Assembly (NCBI GenBank): GCA_910574935.1
Contig: CAJTCU010000003.1
Location: 257,634-311,294, forward strand
Direction: 5' to 3'
Length of the DNA stretch: 53,661 bases
Source of the DNA: Oscillospiraceae bacterium
GTDB lineage: Bacteria; Bacillota; Clostridia; Oscillospirales; Acutalibacteraceae
Below, piece after piece: positions 17,904 through 25,947 of this stretch; within the stretch, counting starts at the first letter, position 1, and every line of letters begins with the position of its first letter. Position numbers and translations under genes: made by a program. Under the pieces are notes generated by a model that was given only the letters and a program-made list of their open reading frames with translations, was not told the origin of the DNA and did not search any database.

Positions 17904-18860
17904 TCACTTTTTTGCTTCAATTTTCCCGTAAATCGGCGCACCGGGATCATCTGCCTTTGGACCCTCAGCACGCGGAGCCGCACTAGACTGACTGCCCTTT
18001 TGGGGCCGGCCGCCCCGGCGGTCCCGATCATAACCCCGGTTATTATAACCGCCTCTGCCGCCGCCCCGGCGATTCCGGAACTGAGAGCGCTCGCCGCCCT
18101 CTGGCCCAATCACCACATGCCTGCCCTGGTTCTCTCCTTCGCTCCAGGACTTAGCCCCTTCCACAGTTTGAACCGCTGTATGGATAATTCTCCGCTCATA
18201 AGGATTCATAGGTTCCAAAGAAGCATTACGACCAGTCTTTACCGCCCGATAAGCCATCTTCCTGCCCAAAGCCTCTAAAGTCTCCTTGCGCTTCTCCCTA
18301 TAATTCCCTACGTCAAGCGTTAGACGGAAATAGGAGCCATCTGTGTGGTTGGCTACTAAAGAAGCCAGATATTGCAGGGCGTCCAGGGTCTCCCCCCGGT
18401 GACCAATCACAAAACCAATATCTTCGCCGCCCAAAGTAAGAGCCGCTCCAGACTCCATTTCCTTTATACTAACCGTTGCATCATGCAGGCCCATACAACT
18501 TAATACCTGCTTTAGATAATCCGCCGCTTTCCGCGCAAGATCTTCTCCCCCACTAGAGGGCACAGCAACCGACGCCTCCTCTACAGGCTTTGAAACAGGA
18601 ATGGCCTTGGGAGCCAGATTCTTTGGAACAGGCTGCTCCAAAACCTTCGCCGGAGCAGGAACTGATACAGAATGTGCTTCCTCCACCTCAATATAAGCCC
18701 GCACTTTAGCTGGCCGGCCTCCAAAAAGTCCAAGAGTCTTTTTCTGAGGCATTTCTAAAACTTCACACCCGGCGTCAATAGTATCCACGCCCAATTGTTT
18801 GCAAGCGTTTGCAAAAGCAACCTCTACGCTTTCACCTGTGGCTACGGCCTCTTTAATCAT
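17904..18860 (-). CDS. jag: RNA-binding protein Jag/KhpB with RG-rich tail
   Basis: SpoIIIJ-associated RNA-binding protein (KhpB/EloR) linked to cell elongation and division. The 318-residue product has Jag_N (about 1-55, with KKTLGLFGGRPAKVRAYIE), a KH domain with GFVIGHRGETLDALQYLASLV (about 170-195), and an R3H domain (RKETLEALGRKMAYRAVKTG to NQGRHVVI). After R3H there is an arginine/glycine-rich extension (FRNRRGGGRGGYNNRGYDRD and on) of about 60 residues, which resembles RGG-box RNA-binding tails and is absent from shorter Jag proteins such as that of B. subtilis. It lies directly downstream of yidC, the conserved arrangement. Confidence 0.94.
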   Translation of the reverse strand: MIKEAVATGESVEVAFANACKQLGVDTIDAGCEVLEMPQKKTLGLFGGRPAKVRAYIEVEEAHSVSVPAPAKVLEQPVPKNLAPKAIPVSKPVEEASVAVPSSGGEDLARKAADYLKQVLSCMGLHDATVSIKEMESGAALTLGGEDIGFVIGHRGETLDALQYLASLVANHTDGSYFRLTLDVGNYREKRKETLEALGRKMAYRAVKTGRNASLEPMNPYERRIIHTAVQTVEGAKSWSEGENQGRHVVIGPEGGERSQFRNRRGGGRGGYNNRGYDRDRRGGRPQKGSQSSAAPRAEGPKADDPGAPIYGKIEAKK

Positions 18861-18882
18861 GGTTATTCCTCCTTTATAAAGA

Positions 18883-18911
18883 GCGCGCCCTTATTCACCA
18901 CAAAGGCGCGC
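18883..18911. other. hairpin between yidC and jag
   Basis: Perfect 7-bp GC-only arms GCGCGCC and GGCGCGC flank a 15-base loop in the short yidC-jag gap. On the minus strand it lacks a T-run, so it may be an RNA processing or stability element rather than a terminator. Confidence 0.5.
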
Positions 18912-18944
18912 AAAAAATCAAAACATTTCTAATTGGCACAAAGT

Positions 18945-20015
18945 TTACTTCTTACTACCCATATAATTAGCCGTATCACCAGAACCAGACTTCTTCTTTT
19001 TTTGTGTCTGTTTCTGCTGCTTCTGCACTGCTTTTTCAGCCTTTTGTTGAGGCACATGGCTTAACTTTTCCGCAATCATCCTCTGCTGGGCTGCGGTCAA
19101 AGGGGTAACATTTGCCTCTGCCTGCTCCAGGGAAACCGCCCTTCGAGCTTCCGCCATAGAGGCCATCTGGTCATTACTAAAGTACTTGTTCATAATGATT
19201 GTCTGCAAAAAGCTTGCCAACAAAGAAATGATATTATACATACCCACAGCCGCTGGCATGATAAAAGCCCAGTACACGCTAATAAGCGGGAAAACGTACA
19301 TCATCACTTTTGTGCAGCCCTTTCCCGCGCCCTGGGGAGCCCCATTCATCTTACTAGTATAAAATTGGAACCCAAAGCTCAATACAAGAGACAGCACGGG
19401 AATCATCCAAAGGAAGGTCCAAAAACTAGACTCCTGGGGAGAAGCCAACATATCCAGGCCCATAAACCGAAAACCTTGGGAAAAGAATTCAATACGCGCC
19501 AGATCATCCTGGGAAAACATGGTCAGGTTGTCCTTCAGAACATCAAAATGGCGGATAATTTGCAGTTCGGTGTACATCCCCATACCACTGCTGGAACCAA
19601 TACCCGGAATCTTCATAATATAGTCCGTGGCTTTTGCCACAGCCTCACTGGCAATATGAAGCGTATTGGAAAGAGGCATAATTACACTATAGAAAATACC
19701 CAGCATAATGGGAAAGGGAATCAAGGTAGTCAGACACCCGGAACCAGGGTTAACCCCTTCCTTTTCATAGAGCTTCATCAGCTCCTCATTATATTTCTGT
19801 TGATTATTCGCGTATCGCTTTTGCAGTTCCTGCTGTTTGCCAGTCAGCTTGGTCTGAGCAGACATACTGCGCTGCTGCTTGACGGACATGGGGAACATAA
19901 CTGCCTTGAGAATAAGGGTAAACAAAACAATTGCTACGCCATAGTTCCGGAAGATCGTATACAAAAACCATAACAAATAACCTAATATGCTGCCAAAAAA
20001 ATTAAAAATTCCCAT
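18945..20015 (-). CDS. yidC: membrane protein insertase YidC/SpoIIIJ
   Basis: Membrane insertase of 356 residues. It has the YidC/Oxa1 core: an N-terminal membrane segment, LFTLILKAVMFPMSVKQQRS with the conserved basic residue in the hydrophilic groove, a cytosolic coiled hairpin (KLTGKQQELQKRYANNQQKYN), the GCLTTLIPFPIMLGIFYSVI helix, and later helices (SFWTFLWMIPVLSLVLSFGF, MMYVFPLISVYWAFIMPAAVG). The C-terminal tail is strongly basic (QKQQKQTQKKKKSG), as in ribosome-binding YidC proteins. No lipobox is seen at the N terminus, unlike B. subtilis SpoIIIJ. Confidence 0.95.
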   Translation of the reverse strand: MGIFNFFGSILGYLLWFLYTIFRNYGVAIVLFTLILKAVMFPMSVKQQRSMSAQTKLTGKQQELQKRYANNQQKYNEELMKLYEKEGVNPGSGCLTTLIPFPIMLGIFYSVIMPLSNTLHIASEAVAKATDYIMKIPGIGSSSGMGMYTELQIIRHFDVLKDNLTMFSQDDLARIEFFSQGFRFMGLDMLASPQESSFWTFLWMIPVLSLVLSFGFQFYTSKMNGAPQGAGKGCTKVMMYVFPLISVYWAFIMPAAVGMYNIISLLASFLQTIIMNKYFSNDQMASMAEARRAVSLEQAEANVTPLTAAQQRMIAEKLSHVPQQKAEKAVQKQQKQTQKKKKSGSGDTANYMGSKK

Positions 20016-20035
20016 TCGGTGTTATTAACCCTTCT

Positions 20036-20209
20036 TTACTCTTTCATAAGGTAGTAAGCCTTTTTCTCGCGAAATTCAAATAATACAGAATAGCCTCCAT
20101 GTTCAAGATCTCCAGAAGCTTTTAAGCATCCACAAGTTCCTTCTACATGAACCGGCAATTCCTGGCCTGTCCGCCACAGACAAAGACTTGCTAAAAAACC
20201 AACGCCTTT
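20036..20209 (-). pseudogene. possible short gene or gene remnant between yidD and yidC
   Basis: A 57-codon open frame on the minus strand ends 20 bp before yidC. Its C-terminal half reads protein-like (GDLEHGGYSVLFEFREKKAY, then YLMKE), but there is no ATG or clear ribosome-binding site at its 5' end. A TTTTTT run near 20190 could mark a frameshift joining it to a frame further upstream. It may be a decayed small gene of the rpmH-yidC operon or a chance frame. Confidence 0.3.
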
Positions 20210-20261
20210 TCACTGCGCTTCGCTCAACACGGTTTAAAAAAACTCTTTTTTCGAAAGCCTG

Positions 20262-20486
20262 TTAATATTTCTTCTTTTCCGGTACCGGATCATACCCGCC
20301 CCGACCCCAAGGGTTGCAGCGCAATATTCTCCACACAGTCAGAGCCATACCCTTTAAAGCGCCAAAACGCTGGATTGCTTCTAACCCATACTGGGAGCAG
20401 GTGGGAATAAACTTACAAGAAGGCTGGGTATGCGGCGAAATGTGATTTCTATAAAATTTAATCAGCCATATCAAAATGAACTTCAT
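20262..20486 (-). CDS. yidD: membrane protein insertion efficiency factor YidD
   Basis: Small membrane-associated protein of 74 residues with the family signature: amphipathic N terminus ([22 protein letters not shown]), [21 protein letters not shown] and [17 protein letters not shown]. It overlaps the end of rnpA by four bases (ATGA), indicating translational coupling, and lies upstream of yidC in the canonical order. Confidence 0.96.
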   Translation of the reverse strand: MKFILIWLIKFYRNHISPHTQPSCKFIPTCSQYGLEAIQRFGALKGMALTVWRILRCNPWGRGGYDPVPEKKKY

Positions 20487-20833
20487 CTGCTCTTTGCTTT
20501 TTCCGCCTCATTCCACAAACCAGCGGCTTTCAGCTGCCGCCCCAAATGCGCCTGCACTTCTGTGCTTTTTACAAAAGGCGTACGACCCCTGGCCACAAAA
20601 ACTAGGTCATAGCCAGTGTGAACCTCTGGGGCCAGCGGTCGAAAAGCCTCACGAATAACACGCCGGGCACGGTTGCGCTGCACAGCGTTACCAATCTTCT
20701 TACTGGTGGTAATGCCTACCCGCAGGACCCGCTGCCGGTTTTTCAGCACATAAAGCACCACCACTGGAGAAACATAGCTCTTTCCCCGGGAATAAACCCG
20801 GCGAAAATCATTGTTCCTGCAAAGCGAAATCAT
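20483..20833 (-). CDS. rnpA: ribonuclease P protein component
   Basis: Basic protein subunit of RNase P, which matures tRNA 5' ends. The product of about 116 residues carries [17 protein letters not shown] at the N terminus and the RNR-type signature [20 protein letters not shown], with a conserved DLVFVARG strand. The start is uncertain: ATG at 20833 fits the family N terminus, while TTG at 20842 has GAGGAAGG about 10 bases upstream; B. subtilis rnpA also uses TTG. The frame stays open to 20974, but that part overlaps a repeat element and is unlikely to be coding. Confidence 0.94.
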   Translation of the reverse strand: MISLCRNNDFRRVYSRGKSYVSPVVVLYVLKNRQRVLRVGITTSKKIGNAVQRNRARRVIREAFRPLAPEVHTGYDLVFVARGRTPFVKSTEVQAHLGRQLKAAGLWNEAEKAKSR

Positions 20834-20899
20834 CTTGTCCAAAAACAGCCTGCCTTCCTCTTTCTCGGGGCCCTCTTTATAACAAATAAAGGCCACAAC

Positions 20900-21063
20900 A
20901 AGAGCCTGTTTCAAAAACCAGAAAACGCTGCCTTTTTTTTCAACAAAAACGGGATATTCGCGTGAAGCATCCAAGAAATACGGAAGTATTTCTCAAAGGT
21001 TGTTCTGAAATACCACGCACTTGGAAAAGATCCAGCATTTCCTCGGTTTTAAAACAGCCTCCC
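20900..21063. repeat. dispersed MITE-like repeat, copy C
   Basis: Terminal inverted repeats AGAGCCTGTTTCAAAAACC...GGTTTTAAAACAGCCTCCC, with the subterminal AGAAAACGCTG/CAGCATTTCCT matched as well. The interior holds a perfect hairpin AGAAATAC-ggaa-GTATTTCT near 20970. It lies just upstream of rnpA, between rpmH and rnpA. Confidence 0.65.
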
Positions 21064-21083
21064 GGTGGCCTTTATAGTCGACT

Positions 21084-21238
21084 CACTTGAAAAATAGCTT
21101 TTCAAGTGGCAGGCAGAGTTTATAAAACTCCACCCGCGTAATGGTCTTGTTCAAAAATAAAACCATTACGACTCATGCAGTTAAGAAGCACTATAACGTA
21201 CAAAAGTTTCTTAACCATAAGCGCCGGATAAAACTGCA
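21084..21238. repeat. array of hairpins between rpmH and rnpA
   Basis: Four consecutive inverted repeats: CACTTGAAAA/TTTTCAAGTG (21084-21108), GAGTTT/AAACTC (21116-21130), CGTAATGGT/ACCATTACG (21137-21170) and GTTAAGAA/TTCTTAAC (21180-21215). A further pair, TGCAGTT (21176-21182) and AACTGCA (21232-21238), encloses the last. None has a terminator-like T-run on the minus strand. rpmH and rnpA are usually close together; here they are 426 bp apart. Confidence 0.6.
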
Positions 21239-21259
21239 CCCGCCAAAATAAAAGGCAAA

Positions 21260-21394
21260 TTAATAAGACAGGCGGGCCCTGCCCTTTGCCCGGCGGCGCG
21301 CCAAAACCTTGCGTCCGTTTCTGTCAGACATGCGCTTGCGGAAGCCGTGCTCCTTTTTTCTGTGGAGCTTCTTCGGCTGATAGGTTCTCAGCAT
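21260..21394 (-). CDS. rpmH: 50S ribosomal protein L34
   Basis: Short basic ribosomal protein of 44 residues, reading [20 protein letters not shown] and then [19 protein letters not shown] and ARLSY. This is the universal L34 pattern ([22 protein letters not shown]). GGAGGG lies before the ATG and a strong promoter upstream. It marks the left flank of the origin as in most bacteria. Confidence 0.97.
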   Translation of the reverse strand: MLRTYQPKKLHRKKEHGFRKRMSDRNGRKVLARRRAKGRARLSY

Positions 21395-21434
21395 AGAAAG
21401 TCCCTCCTTTCGGACTAATCCCTTGCAATTAAGA

Positions 21435-21464
21435 ATTATACCTTACCAAGGGGCCTTATGTCAA
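21435..21464 (-). promoter_or_regulatory. sigma-A promoter for rpmH
   Basis: On the minus strand TTGACA (21464-21459), an 18-bp spacer and TATAAT (21440-21435), about 40 bp before the rpmH start. Confidence 0.85.
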
Positions 21465-21520
21465 CAGAAAAATTTCAGGAATTCAACAAATACATATATA
21501 ACGTGGAAAAGGGGCGGCGC

Positions 21521-21823
21521 CTATGCCACCCCCAGCTCCTCCACGGCTTTTTTCAGGGCCCGCCACTGGTCTAACAGCGCCTCATAAGCCTTGAGTCCTT
21601 CTGTTGTCAGCCGGTAATACTTTCTAGCCGGGCCTCCAGAAACCTCCCCCCGGTAAATCTCTGTCCAGCCCGACCTGCACAGTCCCCGCAGCAGGGCATA
21701 AATAGCGCTCTCTTGGGTATCGGGAAAAGCGCTGTGCAAAAGGGACAGCATCTCATAACCATACCGGTCCTCCACAGTAAGCAGGTGGAGCATACACAGC
21801 TCCATCAGCTCCTTTTTCAGCAT
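21521..21823 (-). CDS. PadR-family transcriptional regulator
   Basis: The 100-residue product has the PadR winged-helix pattern: KKELMELCMLHLLTVEDRYGYEMLSLL, then ESAIYALLRGLCRSGW and the wing GPARKYYRLTTEGLKAY. PadR proteins usually repress neighbouring membrane-protein or transporter genes. Its start overlaps the end of the upstream membrane-protein gene by 7 bp, so the two form one transcription unit. This arrangement is the usual PadR-DUF1700 type pair but with the membrane gene first. Confidence 0.9.
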   Translation of the reverse strand: MLKKELMELCMLHLLTVEDRYGYEMLSLLHSAFPDTQESAIYALLRGLCRSGWTEIYRGEVSGGPARKYYRLTTEGLKAYEALLDQWRALKKAVEELGVA

Positions 21824-22629
21824 AACCCCACCCCCGCAACTAGAATTCCCGCCGCTCCAATGAACAAACTGCTAGACGCACTGACATGTATCCAGCTCAT
21901 TAAATTAGCCGGTCCAGCATTAGTATAATAATTGAAAATGGATAGAAGAAAGCCAGCCTCCTGAAAGTCAGGAAGAGCAGTAGGCCCCATATAACCCAAT
22001 ATGGACATGACGTTGATACTCAGGCAGACCAGCGTCATACATAGAATCGCCACGGCCCGCCAACCCCTGTGAAAAAGCTTAGCCAGTAATACAAAACCGA
22101 AACTCAATAGAGAAAGAACCGGTACACTGCTCCGAAGGACATCCTGGACAATCCATACCGCGTCGAGATGGATAGCACTGGTCACAATACTGGGCAGAAA
22201 GAACATGGACCCGCAGAACAGGGCCACCAACACAGCCATTGCCGCCGCAACTGCCAGCAGAAGCTTGTTCTTCTGGTAAAAGGGCCGCAGTGGGCGCTCC
22301 ACACCAAACCAAAACAGCAGGGTCCCGGCCGCCACCGCTGCCATAACCAAAGCTTCTATAGAGTAATAGCAGCTGTGCATGACCCAGTGGGCTGGGAAAA
22401 AAATCAAAAGCAGAATTCCGACCAGCAAGATATGCCAAATTACTACCTGCCGCCGGTTCGCAGCGGCCAGAACCGCCTTTTTAGGCGGACCAAAACGTTG
22501 GCAGGCTTGTTCTTCCCCAACTTCACCCAAGATTTCCCGATAGTCCTCCATCATTTCCCTGGCTTCTTCCTGGGGCAAAAACCACCGGGCCGCCAAAGAG
22601 AGCATTTGAAAGTAACCAAACCGTTTCAT
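21817..22629 (-). CDS. multi-pass membrane protein paired with PadR (DUF1700-like N terminus)
   Basis: The 270-residue product has an N-terminal cytosolic helix-rich part (FLPQEEAREMMEDYREILGE, then EACQRFGPP-like text EQACQRFGPPKKAVL) that resembles the start of DUF1700/YoaT-type sensors, in which a short acidic repeat binds the PadR partner's context. Six or seven hydrophobic helices follow (from VVIWHILLVGILLLIFF to SSLFIGAAGILVAGVGLC). The function is unknown; with PadR it may form a membrane-stress or envelope-sensing switch. The pair sits between rpmH and dnaA, an unusual place for an accessory operon. Confidence 0.7.
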   Translation of the reverse strand: MKRFGYFQMLSLAARWFLPQEEAREMMEDYREILGEVGEEQACQRFGPPKKAVLAAANRRQVVIWHILLVGILLLIFFPAHWVMHSCYYSIEALVMAAVAAGTLLFWFGVERPLRPFYQKNKLLLAVAAAMAVLVALFCGSMFFLPSIVTSAIHLDAVWIVQDVLRSSVPVLSLLSFGFVLLAKLFHRGWRAVAILCMTLVCLSINVMSILGYMGPTALPDFQEAGFLLSIFNYYTNAGPANLMSWIHVSASSSLFIGAAGILVAGVGLC

Positions 22630-22665
22630 AAAAAATCCTCCATTCTTCTTATTTTTTCACTCTGC

Positions 22666-22830
22666 TAGAGCTGGTTTGAAACATCCAAAACGCCGTCTTT
22701 TTGCCCAAAAGCGGCCATCTTCCGCATCAAAAATCCTCGTCAACCGGCCGGTTGACTTGCGGTTTTTCCTGGGATCTGACCACTTCTGACCCAAAATTCC
22801 TCATCCCCGCCATGTTCCAACAAGCCCTAA
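22666..22830. repeat. dispersed MITE-like repeat, copy D
   Basis: The left end TAGAGCTGGTTTGAAACATC and right end TGTTCCAACAAGCCCTAA form the terminal inverted repeat. The interior matches copy G (shared CGCCGTCTTTTT-GCCCA, ATCCT-GTCAACCG, CATGTTCCAACAAGCCCTAA). At its centre, 22739-22756, is a perfect 18-bp palindrome GTCAACCGGCCGGTTGAC. It lies about 110 bp upstream of the dnaA promoter. Confidence 0.75.
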
Positions 22831-22929
22831 AAACCTGCCAAAAAAGATCATCTTTGCTCTACCAACTACTGATAAAAGCATTACTGATAAAAATATAATA
22901 GCATTCCGTTTTGGAAAAGTCAAGAGGAG

Positions 22930-22938
22930 TGTGGAAAA
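22930..22938 (-). promoter_or_regulatory. DnaA-box candidate upstream of dnaA
   Basis: TTTTCCACA on the minus strand, one mismatch from TTATCCACA. It ends 4 bp before the dnaA -35 element, so it could serve in autoregulation as well as in origin function. Confidence 0.6.
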
Positions 22939-22942
22939 ATAT

Positions 22943-22971
22943 TTGAAAATGAGCCGGAGATATGATATACT
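22943..22971 (+). promoter_or_regulatory. sigma-A promoter for dnaA
   Basis: TTGAAA (22943-22948), a 17-bp spacer and TATACT (22966-22971). The resulting leader to the TTG start at 23094 is about 115 nt. Confidence 0.8.
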
Positions 22972-23093
22972 ATTTTCTGTAAACCATTTTTACGGGGGAT
23001 TGCGCGGAGGCAGCTTGAGGGCCGCCGCGCAGAGGAGACGCACGGCAAAAATAGGCCGGGCCGCCCAAAACGATTATTACGGAGGGTATATTC

Positions 23094-24401
23094 TTGGATT
23101 CTTTCAATCAAGCTTGGGAAATTATTTGCGAGTACTGCAAGAGCCAAATCACAGACGTGGCGTATAAGACCTGGTTTAGCCGGCTAAAGCCTGTTTCCAT
23201 GGACTTTGAAAACGGGGTAGCCATTATCGAGGCGCCCAACGACTTTCACAGACAGACCTTATTGCGCTGTTATAGCGACCTTTTAGAACAGGCGCTGAAA
23301 AACGTGTTTGGGAACAACATTGGTTTTTCCTTGATAATACAAGAGGACAAGCCACAGCCCGCTGAAAAGAATATTCCCCAGGACGACGGCTATGAACTGA
23401 CTTTTGAAACCTTTGTGGTAGGCCCTTCCAACCGCTTTGCCCATGCCGCTTGCCAGGCCGTGGCCAGCAAACCCGCCATTCTATATAATCCTCTATTCAT
23501 ATACGGAAACTCTGGTCTAGGCAAAACCCACCTGCTCTCCGCCATCTCAAAAGAATTCACCAATAATTTTCCAGGCCAAAGCGTGGTCTATGTAAAAAGC
23601 GAGGACTTTACCAACGAAGTCATCGAGGCAATTGCCCGGGGCACCACCTCCTCTCTGCGAAATAAATACCGCAACGCCGACCTTTTCCTGGTCGATGACA
23701 TTCAGTTCATTGGCGGAAAGGTTTCTACCCAAGAGGAATTCTTTCATACCTTTAACACGCTTTATGAGGCCAAAAAGCAGATTGTTCTCACTTCGGACCG
23801 GCCTCCCAAAGACATCGCCACCTTAGAGGACCGGCTAAAAACCCGGTTTGAATGGGGCCTGACAGCAGACGTACAAGAGCCAGAGTTTGAGACCCGGGTA
23901 GCCATTATCCGCCGGAAAGCGGAGAGCTTTGACTTCGACATGCCGGAAAACGTATGTGAATACATTGCCAACAAGCTAAAAAATAACATCCGCCAGCTAG
24001 AGGGCGCGGTAAAAAAGCTTCGGGCTTTCCATCTGTTGGAAAACCGGCCGGTAAATATTGCCACAGCGCAAACAGCTATTAGTGATATTATTAACAACTC
24101 CCAGCCCACTCCCGTGACAGTAGATAAGATTATTGAAGAGGTGGCCAGGACCTACCAGGTCTCTCCAGAGGATATTCGGTCTCAAAAACGAAATGCCTCT
24201 GTCTCTAAAGCCCGGCAGGTCTCCATGTACGTGGTGCGGGAGATCACCCAGATGTCTATGGTAGAGATTGGCCAGACCTTTGGGGGCCGGGACCACTCCA
24301 CGGTAGTGTATGCTATGCACCAGATGGAGCAGAGAATGGAAAAGGAATCCCACACCAAAGACACAGTGAACGATATTATCAAAAATATAAGGGACCGGTA
24401 A
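23094..24401 (+). CDS. dnaA: chromosomal replication initiator DnaA
   Basis: AAA+ initiator that binds DnaA boxes and opens oriC. The 435-residue product has domain I (NQAWEIICEYCKSQITDVAYKTWF), a short linker, the AAA+ core with Walker A GNSGLGKTHLL and Walker B FLVDDIQFIGGK, and domain IV with the DNA-binding signature GGRDHSTVVYAMHQMEQRM. It starts with TTG at 23094 behind GGAGGG. At 435 residues it is slightly shorter than B. subtilis DnaA, mainly in the linker. It is the first gene of the rightward origin block. Confidence 0.98.
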   Translation: MDSFNQAWEIICEYCKSQITDVAYKTWFSRLKPVSMDFENGVAIIEAPNDFHRQTLLRCYSDLLEQALKNVFGNNIGFSLIIQEDKPQPAEKNIPQDDGYELTFETFVVGPSNRFAHAACQAVASKPAILYNPLFIYGNSGLGKTHLLSAISKEFTNNFPGQSVVYVKSEDFTNEVIEAIARGTTSSLRNKYRNADLFLVDDIQFIGGKVSTQEEFFHTFNTLYEAKKQIVLTSDRPPKDIATLEDRLKTRFEWGLTADVQEPEFETRVAIIRRKAESFDFDMPENVCEYIANKLKNNIRQLEGAVKKLRAFHLLENRPVNIATAQTAISDIINNSQPTPVTVDKIIEEVARTYQVSPEDIRSQKRNASVSKARQVSMYVVREITQMSMVEIGQTFGGRDHSTVVYAMHQMEQRMEKESHTKDTVNDIIKNIRDR

Positions 24402-24797
24402 AAGCTGTTAAAAGATTCACAGGAAAAACGAGATCTTCTTAACTTTTCCCTAACATTCCACAAACAGGGATTCCACTGGCTGTTAAATGAATCAAGGGCT
24501 CTTCACCATTCCACCATCTTGTCCACAGTCTGTAGTGAAGTTTTCTAAAGCGATTTTCCTTGATTCTTCCAGGGCTTTCAAAAAAATTAACAGAATTAAC
24601 AGAGCCTATTACTGCTTCTATATCTCTTAATAAAGAAAAGAAAGAGAATCAGAAAGCGGCCGGTAATAGATAAGGTGGATAAAAATAATACTTTCTCTTA
24701 CAGCACGTAACATCCCTGGCCCAGAAAAGATGAATAAACCCATTTTGGTTTCTCCCAACAGCTTTCCATGGAATTTATTATTAAAGAGGTAACACTT
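24402..24797. other. dnaA-dnaN intergenic region, likely part of oriC
   Basis: 396 bp with DnaA-box candidates TTGTCCACA (24519-24527, +) and TTATCCACC (24682-24674, -), each one mismatch from consensus, plus weaker TTCCAC clusters at 24456-24515. An AT-rich stretch (about 24580-24700, with the repeat ATTAACAGAATTAACAGA) is a reasonable unwinding element. Firmicutes origins are often bipartite around dnaA, which fits. Confidence 0.65.
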
Positions 24798-25901
24798 ATG
24801 AAATTTTCCGTAAACAAAAAAGACATTACCGAAGCCGTCTCCAATATCCAACGGGCCGTCTCTACCAAAACCTCTATCCCCGCCCTGGAGGGGATTCTTC
24901 TCTCCAGCCAAGAGGAAAACCTGGAACTTAGCGCTTTTGACCTAGAATTGGGAATTACCACAGTGATTCCTGCCAAATTGACAGAGCCGGGACGGTCTGT
25001 GCTTAGCGCGAAGATATTTTTTGATATTGTGCGCCGTACCCCAGACGACACGATTACCATTGAAGTGGATGAAAAAAATATGGCCACCATTGAGAGCGGG
25101 TGCAGCCGGTTCTCCATTATTGGCATTCCCGCTGAGGAATTCCCCGAGCTTCCTAAGCTGACCGATTCCACAAAAATTGAACTTCCCTCCAATATTTTAA
25201 AGAGCATGATCCGCCAGACCGTTTTCGCTGTGGCTGAAAGCGACGCCAAACCCATTCATCAGGGGACTTTATTTAATCTTTCTGAAGGCCAGTTGGACTT
25301 AGTAGCTGTGGATGGCTACCGTCTGGCTAAACGCACCGAGCCTATAGGATTTGACGGAAATCTATCCTTTGTGGTGCCTGGAAAGACTTTGGTAGAGGTG
25401 TTGAAGCTGCTGAAGGAAACCGATGACTTGGTGGAGCTGTACGCCGGGCAGCGGCATATTCTCTTTAAAATTGACAACTATACCGTAATTTCCAGCCTGC
25501 TGGAAGGTGAATTTCTCAACTATAAGGCGGCCATTCCCACTAGCAGTAAAACCAGTGTAATGCTGCGCTCTCGAGAGGCTATTGAAAGTGTGGAACGTGT
25601 TTCGCTCTTAATCACGGACCGGATTAAAAGCCCCATCCGCTGTATTTTCTCAGACAATGAGATTAAGCTGCTGTGCACTACCTCCATGGGTAGGGCCAGC
25701 GACCAGATGCAGGTGGAGATAGCGGGGGAGGATGTGGAGATTGGCTTTAACAACCGTTATCTGCTGGACGCACTGCGGAACACGGAGTGTGACGAGGTAA
25801 AGGCCTGTCTTAGCGGCCCCCTTAGCCCCATGACCATCCACCCAAAAGAGGGAAACAGCTTTTTATTTCTAGTGCTGCCAGTGCGGCTGAAGAATAACTG
25901 A
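24798..25901 (+). CDS. dnaN: DNA polymerase III beta sliding clamp
   Basis: Ring-shaped processivity factor of 367 residues with three repeated clamp domains (MKFSVNKKDITEAVSNIQRA start; LVAVDGYRLAKR in domain two; the C-terminal MTIHPKEGNSFLFLVLPVRL). The start at 24798 is chosen because AGAGGT is 8 bases upstream and it gives the family's N terminus; the in-frame ATG at 24768 has no ribosome-binding site. It sits after dnaA as usual. Confidence 0.98.
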   Translation: MKFSVNKKDITEAVSNIQRAVSTKTSIPALEGILLSSQEENLELSAFDLELGITTVIPAKLTEPGRSVLSAKIFFDIVRRTPDDTITIEVDEKNMATIESGCSRFSIIGIPAEEFPELPKLTDSTKIELPSNILKSMIRQTVFAVAESDAKPIHQGTLFNLSEGQLDLVAVDGYRLAKRTEPIGFDGNLSFVVPGKTLVEVLKLLKETDDLVELYAGQRHILFKIDNYTVISSLLEGEFLNYKAAIPTSSKTSVMLRSREAIESVERVSLLITDRIKSPIRCIFSDNEIKLLCTTSMGRASDQMQVEIAGEDVEIGFNNRYLLDALRNTECDEVKACLSGPLSPMTIHPKEGNSFLFLVLPVRLKNN

Positions 25902-25947
25902 TTCCTTATTCATTAGAAGTAGGCCAGGCAGCCTTTAAGGAGGAAAA

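Noticed and set aside
20785-20800. Noc-binding site (ATTTCCCGGGAAAT type)
   Set aside because: The closest sequence, TTTCCCCGGGAAT in rnpA, has an extra base and breaks the palindrome.
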